Source: Sediminibacillus halophilus
Lineage (GTDB): Bacteria; Bacillota; Bacilli; Bacillales; Amphibacillaceae
Assembly: GCF_900103695.1 (NCBI RefSeq)
Contig: NZ_FNHF01000001.1
Span: 372,001-436,000 of the forward strand
DNA: 64,000 nucleotides
Reading direction: 5' to 3'
In this document: one piece after another, positions 39,284 to 48,035 of the stretch
Position numbering within the stretch: the first letter of the stretch is position 1
Layout: every line of letters starts with the position of its first letter
Position numbers and translations under genes: made by a program
The notes under the pieces: generated by a model
Database searches by the model: none
Told to the model about the DNA's origin: nothing
The model's input: only the letters and a program-made list of their open reading frames with translations

Positions 39284-39320
39284 GAGCAGGAACTAACCGA
39301 CAGGTCAGCACCTCCTGTTC
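39284..39320 (-). promoter_or_regulatory. rpsB leader hairpin
   Basis: In the roughly 110-base rpsB leader GAACAGGA pairs with TCCTGCTC (one G-U) around GACCTGTCGG-like inner sequence. Ribosomal-protein leaders are often autoregulatory; whether S2 binds here is not known. Confidence 0.45.
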
Positions 39321-39354
39321 AAATCTACAAGCGTGTGTATTAACACCAAAAGTA

Positions 39355-39383
39355 AATATACCACATGGGTTTACTGCAATCAA
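39355..39383 (-). promoter_or_regulatory. Sigma-A promoter of rpsB-tsf
   Basis: On the minus strand TTGATT-N17-TATATT is a good sigma-A promoter, ending about 120 bases before rpsB. Its -35 box begins 8 bases beyond the swrB stop, so rpsB has an independent start and can also receive read-through from fla/che. Confidence 0.72.
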
Positions 39384-39391
39384 GCATATTA

Positions 39392-39904
39392 TCAGTTTTT
39401 TCGATGAAATTTTACCATCAGTTCGACTTCTGTTTTTCCTTTATCAAGCTTTTTGGCGATTTCATCAACTGTATACCCTTGATCATATAAAGAATATACC
39501 TTTGCCGTGACAGATTCTTCTACCGTATCCTGTTGCACCTCTGGTATTGGCGGCACATATTCCGAGTCTTCTGCTTTGCCGGACGTATGATGTTTTCTAT
39601 AGCTCTGTTTATATGGTGGAGTCTGTTCTGCCTTTACAAATGCAGAACCACCCCCCTCATTGCTGTTTTTTTGAGCAGTTTGTTTATTTTTGGACGAATG
39701 ATCATCCAATTCTTTCAACAGACGATCATTTTCCTCTCTTATTTCATGTAAAAAAGCACTCAGCATTTCCTCCGATTGTTGAAGAGAATCGGTCTTAACC
39801 TGTCCTCCGTTCCCACTTTGCTGCAATTTTTGGAACAATAGCCGAATCGCAATGAATGTGAATATGTGTAATAGCAAACTGATGAATAGTAAAAAAGTAA
39901 GCAT
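39392..39904 (-). CDS. swrB: SwrB-like flagellar activator (YlxL family)
   Basis: A 170-residue protein with one N-terminal membrane helix (LTFLLFISLLLHIFTFIAI), a coiled, polar middle, a Pro-rich linker and a C-terminal segment (VYSLYDQGYTVDEIAKKLDKGKTEVEL) that resembles a small helix-turn-helix. Domain order and position after sigD match B. subtilis SwrB, which promotes FliPQR gate and basal-body maturation. Sequence conservation is concentrated at the two ends. Confidence 0.78.
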   Translation of the reverse strand: MLTFLLFISLLLHIFTFIAIRLLFQKLQQSGNGGQVKTDSLQQSEEMLSAFLHEIREENDRLLKELDDHSSKNKQTAQKNSNEGGGSAFVKAEQTPPYKQSYRKHHTSGKAEDSEYVPPIPEVQQDTVEESVTAKVYSLYDQGYTVDEIAKKLDKGKTEVELMVKFHRKN

Positions 39905-39913
39905 GCAAATCCC

Positions 39914-40219
39914 CTAACCACTAAAATCGATTTTCCGCCCGAGGTAAGGGTGGTTGTTATCCGTTTTTTCCTCGTCGGCTTTTTTCTTTTGTTGACTATC
40001 CTTTGCGTTAAATTGCTTTTCCTTCTTCTCTTTATTGTGTACATCCGTTTTATGTTCGGAATGATTGACTTGCTTCCGCTTGACTTCTTCCAGGTTCTGT
40101 TGTGCTGCCGCAAGCAATTCTTGCGTTTGCTGTCCCCTCTGTTGTAACTGTTCCTGCATCTTTGCTGCATCCTGGACTCTCGGAAGTGCCACTTGCATTT
40201 CCACCGATTTCCAGCTCAT
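39914..40219 (-). CDS. Uncharacterised small protein between sigD and swrB
   Basis: A 101-residue soluble protein, not recognised as a named family. It starts MSWKSVEMQVALPRVQDAAK, continues as a Gln-rich amphipathic, probably coiled helix (about 18-50), then a strongly basic Lys/Asn-rich tail ending NNHPYLGRKIDFSG. The start at 40219 is chosen over the frame's 40270 because GAAGGG lies 9 bases upstream and the methionine begins the well-formed helix. B. subtilis has no gene here. The position inside the fla/che operon, 9 bases from swrB, suggests a motility or sigma-D-related role, but this is inference. Confidence 0.7.
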   Translation of the reverse strand: MSWKSVEMQVALPRVQDAAKMQEQLQQRGQQTQELLAAAQQNLEEVKRKQVNHSEHKTDVHNKEKKEKQFNAKDSQQKKKADEEKTDNNHPYLGRKIDFSG

Positions 40220-40431
40220 TCCCCCGCACCCTTCGAACTCCTCCAAGATAGCACAGAATGTTTGATACACGCCTACTCAGAGGACACTTATTTTTTAAGG
40301 GCTCCCGTTCCGAACAAAGAATGGGAACAATTTGTATTTATAAGCCCTTGACTAATAGTTCTCCTTCCAACAGTAAATCTCCTGCTGGCGTATCTGGCTG
40401 AAGGTCAAACTCCTTCGATCAACAAAGACAA

Positions 40432-41205
40432 TCACTGGCTAAGTTTATTCAAGGAGTTTCTTAATTTAAAAATCGCTTTGCGGTGAATTTGTGAAATTCT
40501 TGAAGTCGTCAGACCAAGAACCTGGCCGATCTCTGTAAGGGTCAATTCTTCCTTGTAAAACAAACTGACCACCATTTGTTCATTTTCGTTCAATTGTCTT
40601 ATGCCGGCTTCCAATTCTACGTAGTCTTCCTGTTTAATAAGCCTCTGCTCCGGAGTAGAGGCATGATTATCCGGCAATGTATAGCCAATTCCTTCTTTAT
40701 GATCACCAGCGCCATCTTTTGGTTTATCTTCCATCGATAGTACATTGGCAAACAAAGAGTCCTTGACCGCCTCTTCCACTTCCAAAGCTGACATCCCTAA
40801 GTAATCGGCGATCTCGGTTGAACTTGGCGGCCGTTGATAGGATTGCTCCAGCGTTTGTGCAGCTTGTTCGACTTGTTTTGCTTTATCCCTTACGGAGCGC
40901 GGAAGCCAATCCTCTTTACGCAAACCGTCCAGTATCATCCCCCGGATCCTAAACGAGGCATAAGTATCGAACTTCAAATCGCGTTCAGGTTCGAATTTTT
41001 TTAGAGCATCGAACAACCCCATCATTCCCAGACTTTTCAAATCATCTTTACTGACGCTGCCAGGTAGATGGGTGGATATCCGGCTGACATGGAAATTGAC
41101 TAAATAGATATATTTTTTTATAAGTTCGTCCGCCGTTTCACTACTTTTTGTTTTCATCCATGTGTCCCACAATTGCTCTTCTAGAGGAGATGTTTGTTTG
41201 GACAT
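40432..41205 (-). CDS. sigD: RNA polymerase sigma factor SigD (FliA family)
   Basis: A 257-residue sigma factor for late flagellar, chemotaxis and autolysin genes. Region 2 (about 20-95) has KFDTYASFRIRGMILDGLR, region 3 lies around 105-165, and region 4 (about 195-250) has LTEIGQVLGLTTSRISQIHRKAI. The ATG at 41205 has GAGGAGG 6 bases upstream; the longer frame to 41220 is rejected. It is near the 3' end of the fla/che operon, as in B. subtilis, where distance from the promoter limits its level. Confidence 0.95.
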   Translation of the reverse strand: MSKQTSPLEEQLWDTWMKTKSSETADELIKKYIYLVNFHVSRISTHLPGSVSKDDLKSLGMMGLFDALKKFEPERDLKFDTYASFRIRGMILDGLRKEDWLPRSVRDKAKQVEQAAQTLEQSYQRPPSSTEIADYLGMSALEVEEAVKDSLFANVLSMEDKPKDGAGDHKEGIGYTLPDNHASTPEQRLIKQEDYVELEAGIRQLNENEQMVVSLFYKEELTLTEIGQVLGLTTSRISQIHRKAIFKLRNSLNKLSQ

Positions 41206-41260
41206 GGTTATCCTCCTCACATTATCATTCTATTCCTGAAAAGATTTACAGTAATGTGTC

Positions 41261-41758
41261 TTATATCTCTGATTCTCCCATATTGACAGTTCTGATTTTC
41301 AGAATACCGCTTTCCGGTGAAAATTCTATCGTTCTTCCATTATTTCCGCCGATATCCATGGCAGTTATCGGTACCCGATGAAACTTCAACCGATCAGTAA
41401 CTGCCTCCGCATTTCGATTACCGACCCGCATCATGTCGCTGGAAGTACTGAATGTAAACATTTGCGCGCCACCCGCAATTTTCGATTTTAAGGCATACCG
41501 GCGCGCACCCTTGTCCAAAAGTTGCTTAATCAGCAAATCGATTGCTGTGTCAGCAAATTTCATTTCATTCAACTCACCGTTCCTCGATAAGGTGGAATCC
41601 GGCAACATGACATGAGCCATGCCCGCAAGTTTTATAGAAAGATCGTAGATAACCACGCCTACACAAGAACCCAACCCGGTTGTCCGCAAAGTATCAGGGG
41701 CATTGGCAATCCTTACATCCGCTATACCTACTTTTACTATTTGATTGGTTGCATTCAT
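41261..41758 (-). CDS. cheD: Chemoreceptor glutamine deamidase CheD
   Basis: A 165-residue enzyme that deamidates chemoreceptor glutamines and takes part in CheC/CheD/CheY-P adaptation. The catalytic Cys is C32 in GLGSCVGVV and the His is H49 in GMAHVML. Its ATG overlaps the cheC stop by 4 bases (ATGA), coupling the partners. Confidence 0.94.
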   Translation of the reverse strand: MNATNQIVKVGIADVRIANAPDTLRTTGLGSCVGVVIYDLSIKLAGMAHVMLPDSTLSRNGELNEMKFADTAIDLLIKQLLDKGARRYALKSKIAGGAQMFTFSTSSDMMRVGNRNAEAVTDRLKFHRVPITAMDIGGNNGRTIEFSPESGILKIRTVNMGESEI

Positions 41759-42390
41759 TGATCATTTACTCCCAAAGCCGTGAATATTCGCTCAAATGAT
41801 TCCGGATCAGGAAGCAAAAAGAAATGTCCTTCAATATCCTCGGTTTCACTCTCTGGTTCCTGTATTGTTGTATCGATTATGATCGCATAATCACTTTCCC
41901 TGGAAAGCTCCATCAATCCTTCCGAGATAATCGCTCCGGCCATATCCATCGACAAGGAGGGAACCGACGGTTGCATATTAATTTGAGTGAAATCCGAGAG
42001 AGCAGTCAAATAAGAACCGGACAAAATATTCCCTATTTCATGTAAAATCGATAATCCCATTTCCGGGTATGGTGGTTTGGTAAACGAGAATTCATCATTC
42101 CCGGTTATATGATGAACAAATTGTTCGGCCTGCTCTGGTGAAAACAGGTAAAACATGCTGCCGGGTGCTTCTCCTTCTATCCGAAGGAAAACAGATACAA
42201 TCACTTTCTCCGCTCCTCCTACCAATTCCATTGTTTCATCGAAACTGGCAATACGGACAGCTGGCGTCTGCATGTCAATTTTTCGGTTAAGCAGCTTGGA
42301 CAAAGCCGTGGCAGCGTTACCCGCTCCTATATTACCGACTTCCTTTAATGCATCAAGTTGATAGGTTGAAAGTTTTTCGATAAATGACAT
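41755..42390 (-). CDS. cheC: CheY-P phosphatase CheC
   Basis: A 211-residue CheY-P phosphatase and CheD partner. Both pseudo-symmetric active-site helices are present: KEVGNIGAGNAAT (about residues 16-28) and HEIGNILSGSYLT (about 115-127), each with the E-x-x-N pattern. It follows cheW closely. Together with CheD it forms the Bacillus-type adaptation branch absent from E. coli. Confidence 0.94.
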   Translation of the reverse strand: MSFIEKLSTYQLDALKEVGNIGAGNAATALSKLLNRKIDMQTPAVRIASFDETMELVGGAEKVIVSVFLRIEGEAPGSMFYLFSPEQAEQFVHHITGNDEFSFTKPPYPEMGLSILHEIGNILSGSYLTALSDFTQINMQPSVPSLSMDMAGAIISEGLMELSRESDYAIIIDTTIQEPESETEDIEGHFFLLPDPESFERIFTALGVNDQ

Positions 42391-42396
42391 GGCGAT

Positions 42397-42867
42397 TTAA
42401 CCTTCTACGGTTTTTAACGCCCGGACTTCTTCATCGGTTAAAACATTATTCAGATTCAATAATATCAACAATCTGTCTTCCAGTTTAGCAACCCCTTCGA
42501 TATAATCCACATCGACGGCGCCTACTACCTCAGGTGCCGGTTCGACCGCTTCCTCCGGAATATCGATGACATCGTACGCTGCATCAACGATTAATCCTAC
42601 TTCCATTTCATCCATATATACAATAATCATCCGGGTGCTGTCCGTAAAATCTGCCGCGTCTAGCCCGAACCGCTTACGTAAATCGATAATCGGCGTAACG
42701 ACGCCCCGCAAATTGATAACACCTTTCACAAAAGAAGCAGTTTGCGGAACTCTGGTGATGTGTTGCATTCTTTCAATTCCACTAACTTGCTGTACGGAAA
42801 TTGCAAATTCCTCATCATTCAGTTGAAAAATTATTGCTTTAATATCCTGTTTATTATCTTGTGGCAT
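42397..42867 (-). CDS. cheW: Chemotaxis coupling protein CheW
   Basis: A 156-residue SH3-like adaptor joining chemoreceptors to CheA. The FAISVQQVSGIERM opening and the VINLRGVVTPIIDLR motif are typical. AGGGAGGG precedes the ATG. A 65-base gap separates it from cheA. Confidence 0.95.
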   Translation of the reverse strand: MPQDNKQDIKAIIFQLNDEEFAISVQQVSGIERMQHITRVPQTASFVKGVINLRGVVTPIIDLRKRFGLDAADFTDSTRMIIVYMDEMEVGLIVDAAYDVIDIPEEAVEPAPEVVGAVDVDYIEGVAKLEDRLLILLNLNNVLTDEEVRALKTVEG

Positions 42868-42932
42868 TCCATTGCCCTCCCTTTATTGATTCCTCATTTT
42901 TGCTTGATGGTATGTTTATTATCTTCTTCCTT

Positions 42933-44975
42933 TTATACAATCAACGAGTTACTATCGATAATCAATGCAACTTGGCCATCTCCCAGAATGGTTGCGCCGG
43001 AGATAGCAAACACATCGGTCAAATAATTTCCGAGCGATTTTAATACAACCTCTTGTTGGCCAATGAACGTATCGACAATAAGTCCTGCCATCTTATCCCC
43101 TTTTCTGATGATTATTACGGAGCAATATTCATCATCGTGTTTTTCTCCGGGGACTTCAAAAACATCCTGCAAATCGATGAGCGGTACAACCTTGCCACGG
43201 AAATCAATAACCTTTTTATTATGGGCTGACATAATATTTGATTTCTTAATTACGGCTGTTTCGATGATCGAAGACAAAGGTACTGCGTATTTTTCCTCTT
43301 TTATTTCTACGAGCATAACCGAAATGATCGATAATGTCAGCGGCAGCTGGATAGAGAATATGGATCCCTTTTCAAACGTTGAATCAATGGTAATGTTGCC
43401 TCCTAAAGATTCAATCGTATTCTTGACAACATCCAATCCTACTCCTCGGCCTGATACATCCGAAATTTTGTCTGCAGTGGAAAAACCGCTTTCCATGATC
43501 AATTGATATACTTGCTTTTCTGTTAAATTTTCTGCCTGATCATTGGTTACTACACCATTTGAGACAGCTTTGTTTATCACTTTTTCGCGATTAATACCGG
43601 CTCCATCGTCACTGATTTCAATAAACACATGGTTGCCACTGTGATAGGCATTGAGCTTTAAAGACCCTTCCCGTGGTTTGCCTTTTTGCTCTCTTACTTC
43701 CGGTAATTCAACACCATGATCGAGAGCATTTCGAATCAAATGAACAAGTGGGTCACCTATTTCATCTATCACCGTACGATCCAGTTCTGTTTCAGCACCT
43801 TCAATTTCAAGGTTGATTTGTTTTCCTAAATCCTTTGCAAGCTGCCGAACCATACGCGGAAATCGATTGAATACTTGATCAATCGGAACCATACGCATAT
43901 TCAGGATAATATTTTGCAAGTCTCCAGATATTCTGGTCATCCGTTCGACTGTTTCTTGCAGTTCTGTATGCTTTAAACTATCCGCAATTTGTTCCAGTCG
44001 ACCGCGGTCAATGACCAGCTCTTCGAATAAATTCATTAAAGCGTCCAAACGGTCGATGTTTACTCTGATTGTCTTGTTGCTCACCGGAGCTTTTTTCGCT
44101 GTATCCTTTTCTTGCTTTACAGGTGCCTCTGCTACTGCTGTCGCACCCTTTTCCTCTGATAGTTTATTTGTATCTTCAGAATTGCCTGATTGGCTAGAAC
44201 GTTGTTCGATCGAAAAGTTTTGTACTTTGACCGATTCTATTTCGGAAACCTTCATTACTTTCTTTTCTATTTCTTCCGCTTTATCTTTTGTCACCAACAA
44301 AACCGTGAAGGATTGTTCGAATTTTTCTTCTTCCAAATCCTGAACAGTAGGAGCCGACTTGATGACTTCGCCAGATTGTTCGAGGATTTCGAATACCATA
44401 AACACTCTTGCAGCCTTAAGCAGGCAATCCTCACGTAATGTTATATGTAATTCCAAGTTTTGATATCCTTGGTCATTCGATTCCCTTAATACGGTCATTT
44501 CAAATTCATCAAGTGTCGAAACCAGAGTCGATTGTGGTTGATGGTCGGATTCTGAAACAGGTGCAGCCGTATTGCTGTTCTCTTCCGGAAGGGCCTCGCC
44601 TCTCTCTATCGCATTCAGTTGTTCAACCAAATGTACGACATCTTTTCTTCCCTCTCCTCCAGAAGCAATATCCATCACCATTTCTTCTAGCTGATCCACT
44701 GCCTCGAAAACAACATCCAGAATGGCCGTAGTCACCACTAACTGTTGGTTTCGTACAGCATCCAGGACATTTTCCATTTTATGGGTTAAATCAGCCAAGT
44801 CCTGGTACCCCATTGTTGCCGACATCCCTTTCAATGTATGGGCGGATCGAAAAATCTCATTGACCATCGTCAAATCGGAAGGGTTTTTTTCCAGTTCCAA
44901 TAAGTGATCATTCAAAGACTGGATATGTTCCTTGCTTTCGTCAATAAATACCTCTAAATATTCATTTGTTTCCAT
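42933..44975 (-). CDS. cheA: Chemotaxis histidine kinase CheA
   Basis: A 680-residue kinase that phosphorylates CheY and CheB. The Hpt domain (1-105) has the phosphorylated H46 in SAHTLKGMSATMGY, followed by a CheY/CheB-binding P2 region (about 155-255), a dimerisation domain (about 305-365), the ATPase (N-box region HLIRNALDHG and G-box DVSGRGVGLDVVK) and a C-terminal CheW-like domain (about 540-680). All catalytic boxes are intact. GGGGG lies 8 bases before the ATG. Confidence 0.96.
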   Translation of the reverse strand: METNEYLEVFIDESKEHIQSLNDHLLELEKNPSDLTMVNEIFRSAHTLKGMSATMGYQDLADLTHKMENVLDAVRNQQLVVTTAILDVVFEAVDQLEEMVMDIASGGEGRKDVVHLVEQLNAIERGEALPEENSNTAAPVSESDHQPQSTLVSTLDEFEMTVLRESNDQGYQNLELHITLREDCLLKAARVFMVFEILEQSGEVIKSAPTVQDLEEEKFEQSFTVLLVTKDKAEEIEKKVMKVSEIESVKVQNFSIEQRSSQSGNSEDTNKLSEEKGATAVAEAPVKQEKDTAKKAPVSNKTIRVNIDRLDALMNLFEELVIDRGRLEQIADSLKHTELQETVERMTRISGDLQNIILNMRMVPIDQVFNRFPRMVRQLAKDLGKQINLEIEGAETELDRTVIDEIGDPLVHLIRNALDHGVELPEVREQKGKPREGSLKLNAYHSGNHVFIEISDDGAGINREKVINKAVSNGVVTNDQAENLTEKQVYQLIMESGFSTADKISDVSGRGVGLDVVKNTIESLGGNITIDSTFEKGSIFSIQLPLTLSIISVMLVEIKEEKYAVPLSSIIETAVIKKSNIMSAHNKKVIDFRGKVVPLIDLQDVFEVPGEKHDDEYCSVIIIRKGDKMAGLIVDTFIGQQEVVLKSLGNYLTDVFAISGATILGDGQVALIIDSNSLIV

Positions 44976-44993
44976 GGTTTATTCCCCCATTGC

Positions 44994-46046
44994 CTAAAAT
45001 TGGTCTATTATAGCATTGCTGATATTCTGAAGCTCTTCTACCATGTCAACACAGCCAGTTTTCACAGCAGCTTGCGGCATACCATAAACGACTGAGCTGG
45101 TTTCGGATTCAGCGATCACCACCGTATCGGCAGCAGCTTTTTTCATTTTGACGATTCCAGCCGAACCATCGGCACCCATGCCAGTCATCACGACTGAAAT
45201 CGTTTGGAACAGTGTTTGTTTGGCCAGAGATTCAAACAGGATATCAACAGAAGGCCGATGACCTTTCAGCGGAACTTCTTCCGTTACATGTGCCGCCAAT
45301 GTTCTTCCGATTTGCCTTACCCGTAAATGGTAACCGCCTGGTGCAATATACGCCGTGCCATTCTGCAAGACTTCTCCGTTTTCCGCTTCTTTAATATGCA
45401 ATTGGGCTAACGAATCAAGCCTGTTAGCCAACGACTTGGTAAAGTTAGGCGGCATATGCTGGACAATCACAATCGGCGCCGGGAAGTTTCCCGGCAAGCG
45501 TGTCAATACTTCGTGCAACGCTTTTGGACCTCCAGTAGAAGTTCCGATCGCAACGATTTTTTTTACCGGATGCTGTTTAGGTAACTGTATTGGCTGTGGC
45601 GTAACAGTGCGTCCTGCAAATTCATTGTTTTTCCTATCGTTTAACTTAACCCCAGCTGCATGATAGACCTTGTCGATGATCTCATCTTTGACATTGTTGA
45701 TATCCAACGAAATAGAACCTGAAGGCTTGGCGATAAAGTCCACTGCACCAAGCGACATTGCTTCTAACGTACTGTCCGCTCCCCGGGTAGTGAGACTGGA
45801 AAGCATAACCACCGGTAAAGGCTGTTTCTCCATGACCCTCTTCAACGTGCTAATGCCGTCTAATATAGGCATCTCTATATCCAAGGTAATGACATCGACA
45901 GCAATATCTTCCAGTTTGTCCAATGCATCCAGCCCGTTACGGGCTGTCCCGGTCACCTGGAGTCGCGGATCGGAATTCAGTATGTCCGATATCATTTTCC
46001 TCATGAATGCTGAATCATCTACCACCAGTACCCGTATCGGTTTCAT
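44994..46046 (-). CDS. cheB: Chemotaxis methylesterase CheB
   Basis: A 350-residue receptor methylesterase/deamidase. The receiver domain (1-125) has D10, D11, the phospho-acceptor D56 in TLDIEMP, and K in AKPS. The C-terminal catalytic domain has Ser in GTSTGGPKAL, His in VQHMPPNFT and Asp in MGADGSAG. It lies between flhG and cheA as in B. subtilis. Confidence 0.95.
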   Translation of the reverse strand: MKPIRVLVVDDSAFMRKMISDILNSDPRLQVTGTARNGLDALDKLEDIAVDVITLDIEMPILDGISTLKRVMEKQPLPVVMLSSLTTRGADSTLEAMSLGAVDFIAKPSGSISLDINNVKDEIIDKVYHAAGVKLNDRKNNEFAGRTVTPQPIQLPKQHPVKKIVAIGTSTGGPKALHEVLTRLPGNFPAPIVIVQHMPPNFTKSLANRLDSLAQLHIKEAENGEVLQNGTAYIAPGGYHLRVRQIGRTLAAHVTEEVPLKGHRPSVDILFESLAKQTLFQTISVVMTGMGADGSAGIVKMKKAAADTVVIAESETSSVVYGMPQAAVKTGCVDMVEELQNISNAIIDQF

Positions 46047-46051
46047 GTTAA

Positions 46052-46915
46052 CTACCTCTCTTTGATGAAATGTGTTAGCTTTTTGATAAAGGAAGAAGAC
46101 GCTCTCCTGGAGTCCGGTCTATCACCATCAAGAAACATATCCGTTATCTCTCTGACAGCTTTGGCAGCAGCTGTTTTCGGGCTTTTTTCGATAAAAGGTG
46201 TCTGACTGATGACTGCCTGTACCACCGCTTTATCCTCAGGCAGCATCCCGAGAATGGCTAGTTCTTTTCCAAGAAATTGACCAGCAACACGCTGAAGACG
46301 GGCTGCTGTTTGTTTGCCGATACGCTGATTTGGAATCCGATTGATCAGTAAAAAAAGTGGTAAATTCAGATCTTCCCTGGTAATGTGTTTGATCATTGCA
46401 TAGGCATCAGTTAGCGAAGTAGGCTCTGGAGTGGTTACAACGATTGCTTCATCTGCCGCCATTAAAAAATTAGCGCTGCCTTCTGTTATCCCCGCACCCA
46501 TATCGAAAATAATAAAATCAAATAAACCAGTCAGCAGTTCATATTGATCGATAAAGTAATCAAATTGTTCATTGCCCATCGCAAAAATATTCGAAAGGCC
46601 GGAACCAGCTGAAATATATGCGAAAGAGTCAGATATTTGTTCGATAACATCCTGGATCGGCAGTTGTCTCTCAAATATATCGACGATAGACAGCCTGCTG
46701 GTTTTCCCCAGTAACACATCAATATTTCCCATGCCGATATCCAAATCGAACAACAACACTTTCTTTTGTTTCTTCGAAAGGGACAAACAGAAGTTTACAG
46801 CGAAATTGGATTTACCTACCCCGCCTTTTCCGCTTACAACTGCTATAGTTTTTGCCTGTTTTGGTTCCCTCCTGGCCTCTACTTTTTTACGTAAATTAGC
46901 GGCCTGGTCATACAT
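46052..46915 (-). CDS. flhG: Flagellum site/number ATPase FlhG
   Basis: A 287-residue MinD-like ATPase (YlxH) that, with FlhF, controls flagellar number and placement and helps C-ring assembly. The deviant Walker A GKGGVGKSNFAVN lies near residue 30, and the conserved N-terminal YDQAANLR motif, known to stimulate FlhF GTPase, is present. The ATG at 46915 overlaps the flhF stop and has GGTGAG 7 bases upstream; the longer frame to 46933 starts within flhF without a ribosome site. Confidence 0.93.
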   Translation of the reverse strand: MYDQAANLRKKVEARREPKQAKTIAVVSGKGGVGKSNFAVNFCLSLSKKQKKVLLFDLDIGMGNIDVLLGKTSRLSIVDIFERQLPIQDVIEQISDSFAYISAGSGLSNIFAMGNEQFDYFIDQYELLTGLFDFIIFDMGAGITEGSANFLMAADEAIVVTTPEPTSLTDAYAMIKHITREDLNLPLFLLINRIPNQRIGKQTAARLQRVAGQFLGKELAILGMLPEDKAVVQAVISQTPFIEKSPKTAAAKAVREITDMFLDGDRPDSRRASSSFIKKLTHFIKER

Positions 46916-48035
46916 CGGCAAACTCACCAACAATCATCTTTGCAAGTTTTTGAACATCGACTGATTCTATATCATCCGGAACATCCTGGCCGGTGGTTAT
47001 ATAGGCAATCCCTTTACCTGATGCCATGGATAAGCCAGCCATCGCTCCGTAGCTCGCTGTTTCGTCCTTCTTTGTGAAAACCAATTGCTTTATCGGAACC
47101 TTTTCAAATTGCCGGTAAATCTCCATCAAATCAGCACTTTTGGCAGCGAGGGATAAAACAAGGTACGTATCGATATCCTGGTTCAAATCAATAATTTGAG
47201 CAAGTTCTTTTACGTATTTTTCATCCCTGAAATTCCTTCCCGCCGTGTCTACCAACACCAAATCAAAATCTTTAAACTTCTCTCTTGCCGAGCGGTAGTC
47301 ATCAAGGTTATATGCTATTTCCATCGGCACGTCCAATATCTTCGAGTATGTTTTCAGCTGGTCGATAGCTGCGATTCGATAGGTGTCCGTCGTAATAAAG
47401 GCCACCCTTTTGTTGTCCTTCAATACACTTTTTGCCGCGATTTTCGCAATGGTAGTTGTTTTGCCGACACCGGTTGGGCCTACAAAATGGACAAATTTTT
47501 TCTCATAGGAAATCCCTTCAAATGCACCTTCCGGGAATCTGTCAGCCAACTCTTCTGCCAGAAGTTCCACAAAAGAATCTCTTCCAGCTTCAGGATTGTG
47601 ACCATACATACTCGATACCAGTCTTTCAGCCATTTCCTCTTCCATATCTTGTGAAAGTAAGTGTTCATAAAACAACCGGTATGCAGCAGGGTATTGCGGT
47701 AGATTGCCTGTGTTGCTGTTTAATTCAATCAAGCTTTTCAAATCTCTCAATTCCTGTAACATACCCTGATCTGGTTTGGTCGCAGCCGGTTCCTTCCATT
47801 TCACCTCTTTTTCAGAGACTCTCGGCTTTGTTACTTGCTGCTCGGCTTGTTTTTGTCTTTTTGGTTCCTTATCTAATGCGGCAACCACTTCTATGTTTCT
47901 TTTTTTAAACAGGCCTAAAAACCCACCAGTGTGAATCGCCTTTGAATGCAGGATGACCGCATCGGCCCCCAGCTCTTTGCGTACTTTCTGCATAACTTCC
48001 GGCATTGTCGGTGCTGTAAACTTTTTCACCTTCAT
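46908..48035 (-). CDS. flhF: SRP-type GTPase FlhF
   Basis: A 375-residue SRP-family GTPase that marks flagellar assembly sites at the membrane. An N-terminal B domain (1-95), a helical N domain and the G domain are present, with G1 GPTGVGKTT at 186-194 and DTAGRN downstream. The G4 motif reads TKKDE instead of TKxD-type TKLDE. Its ATG overlaps the flhA stop by 4 bases. Confidence 0.95.
   Translation of the reverse strand: MKVKKFTAPTMPEVMQKVRKELGADAVILHSKAIHTGGFLGLFKKRNIEVVAALDKEPKRQKQAEQQVTKPRVSEKEVKWKEPAATKPDQGMLQELRDLKSLIELNSNTGNLPQYPAAYRLFYEHLLSQDMEEEMAERLVSSMYGHNPEAGRDSFVELLAEELADRFPEGAFEGISYEKKFVHFVGPTGVGKTTTIAKIAAKSVLKDNKRVAFITTDTYRIAAIDQLKTYSKILDVPMEIAYNLDDYRSAREKFKDFDLVLVDTAGRNFRDEKYVKELAQIIDLNQDIDTYLVLSLAAKSADLMEIYRQFEKVPIKQLVFTKKDETASYGAMAGLSMASGKGIAYITTGQDVPDDIESVDVQKLAKMIVGEFADV

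Noticed and set aside
40297-40349. Inverted repeat AAGGGCT/AGCCCTT after sigD as a terminator
   Set aside because: On the minus strand it is followed by A-rich, not T-rich, sequence, and the operon continues into the next genes.
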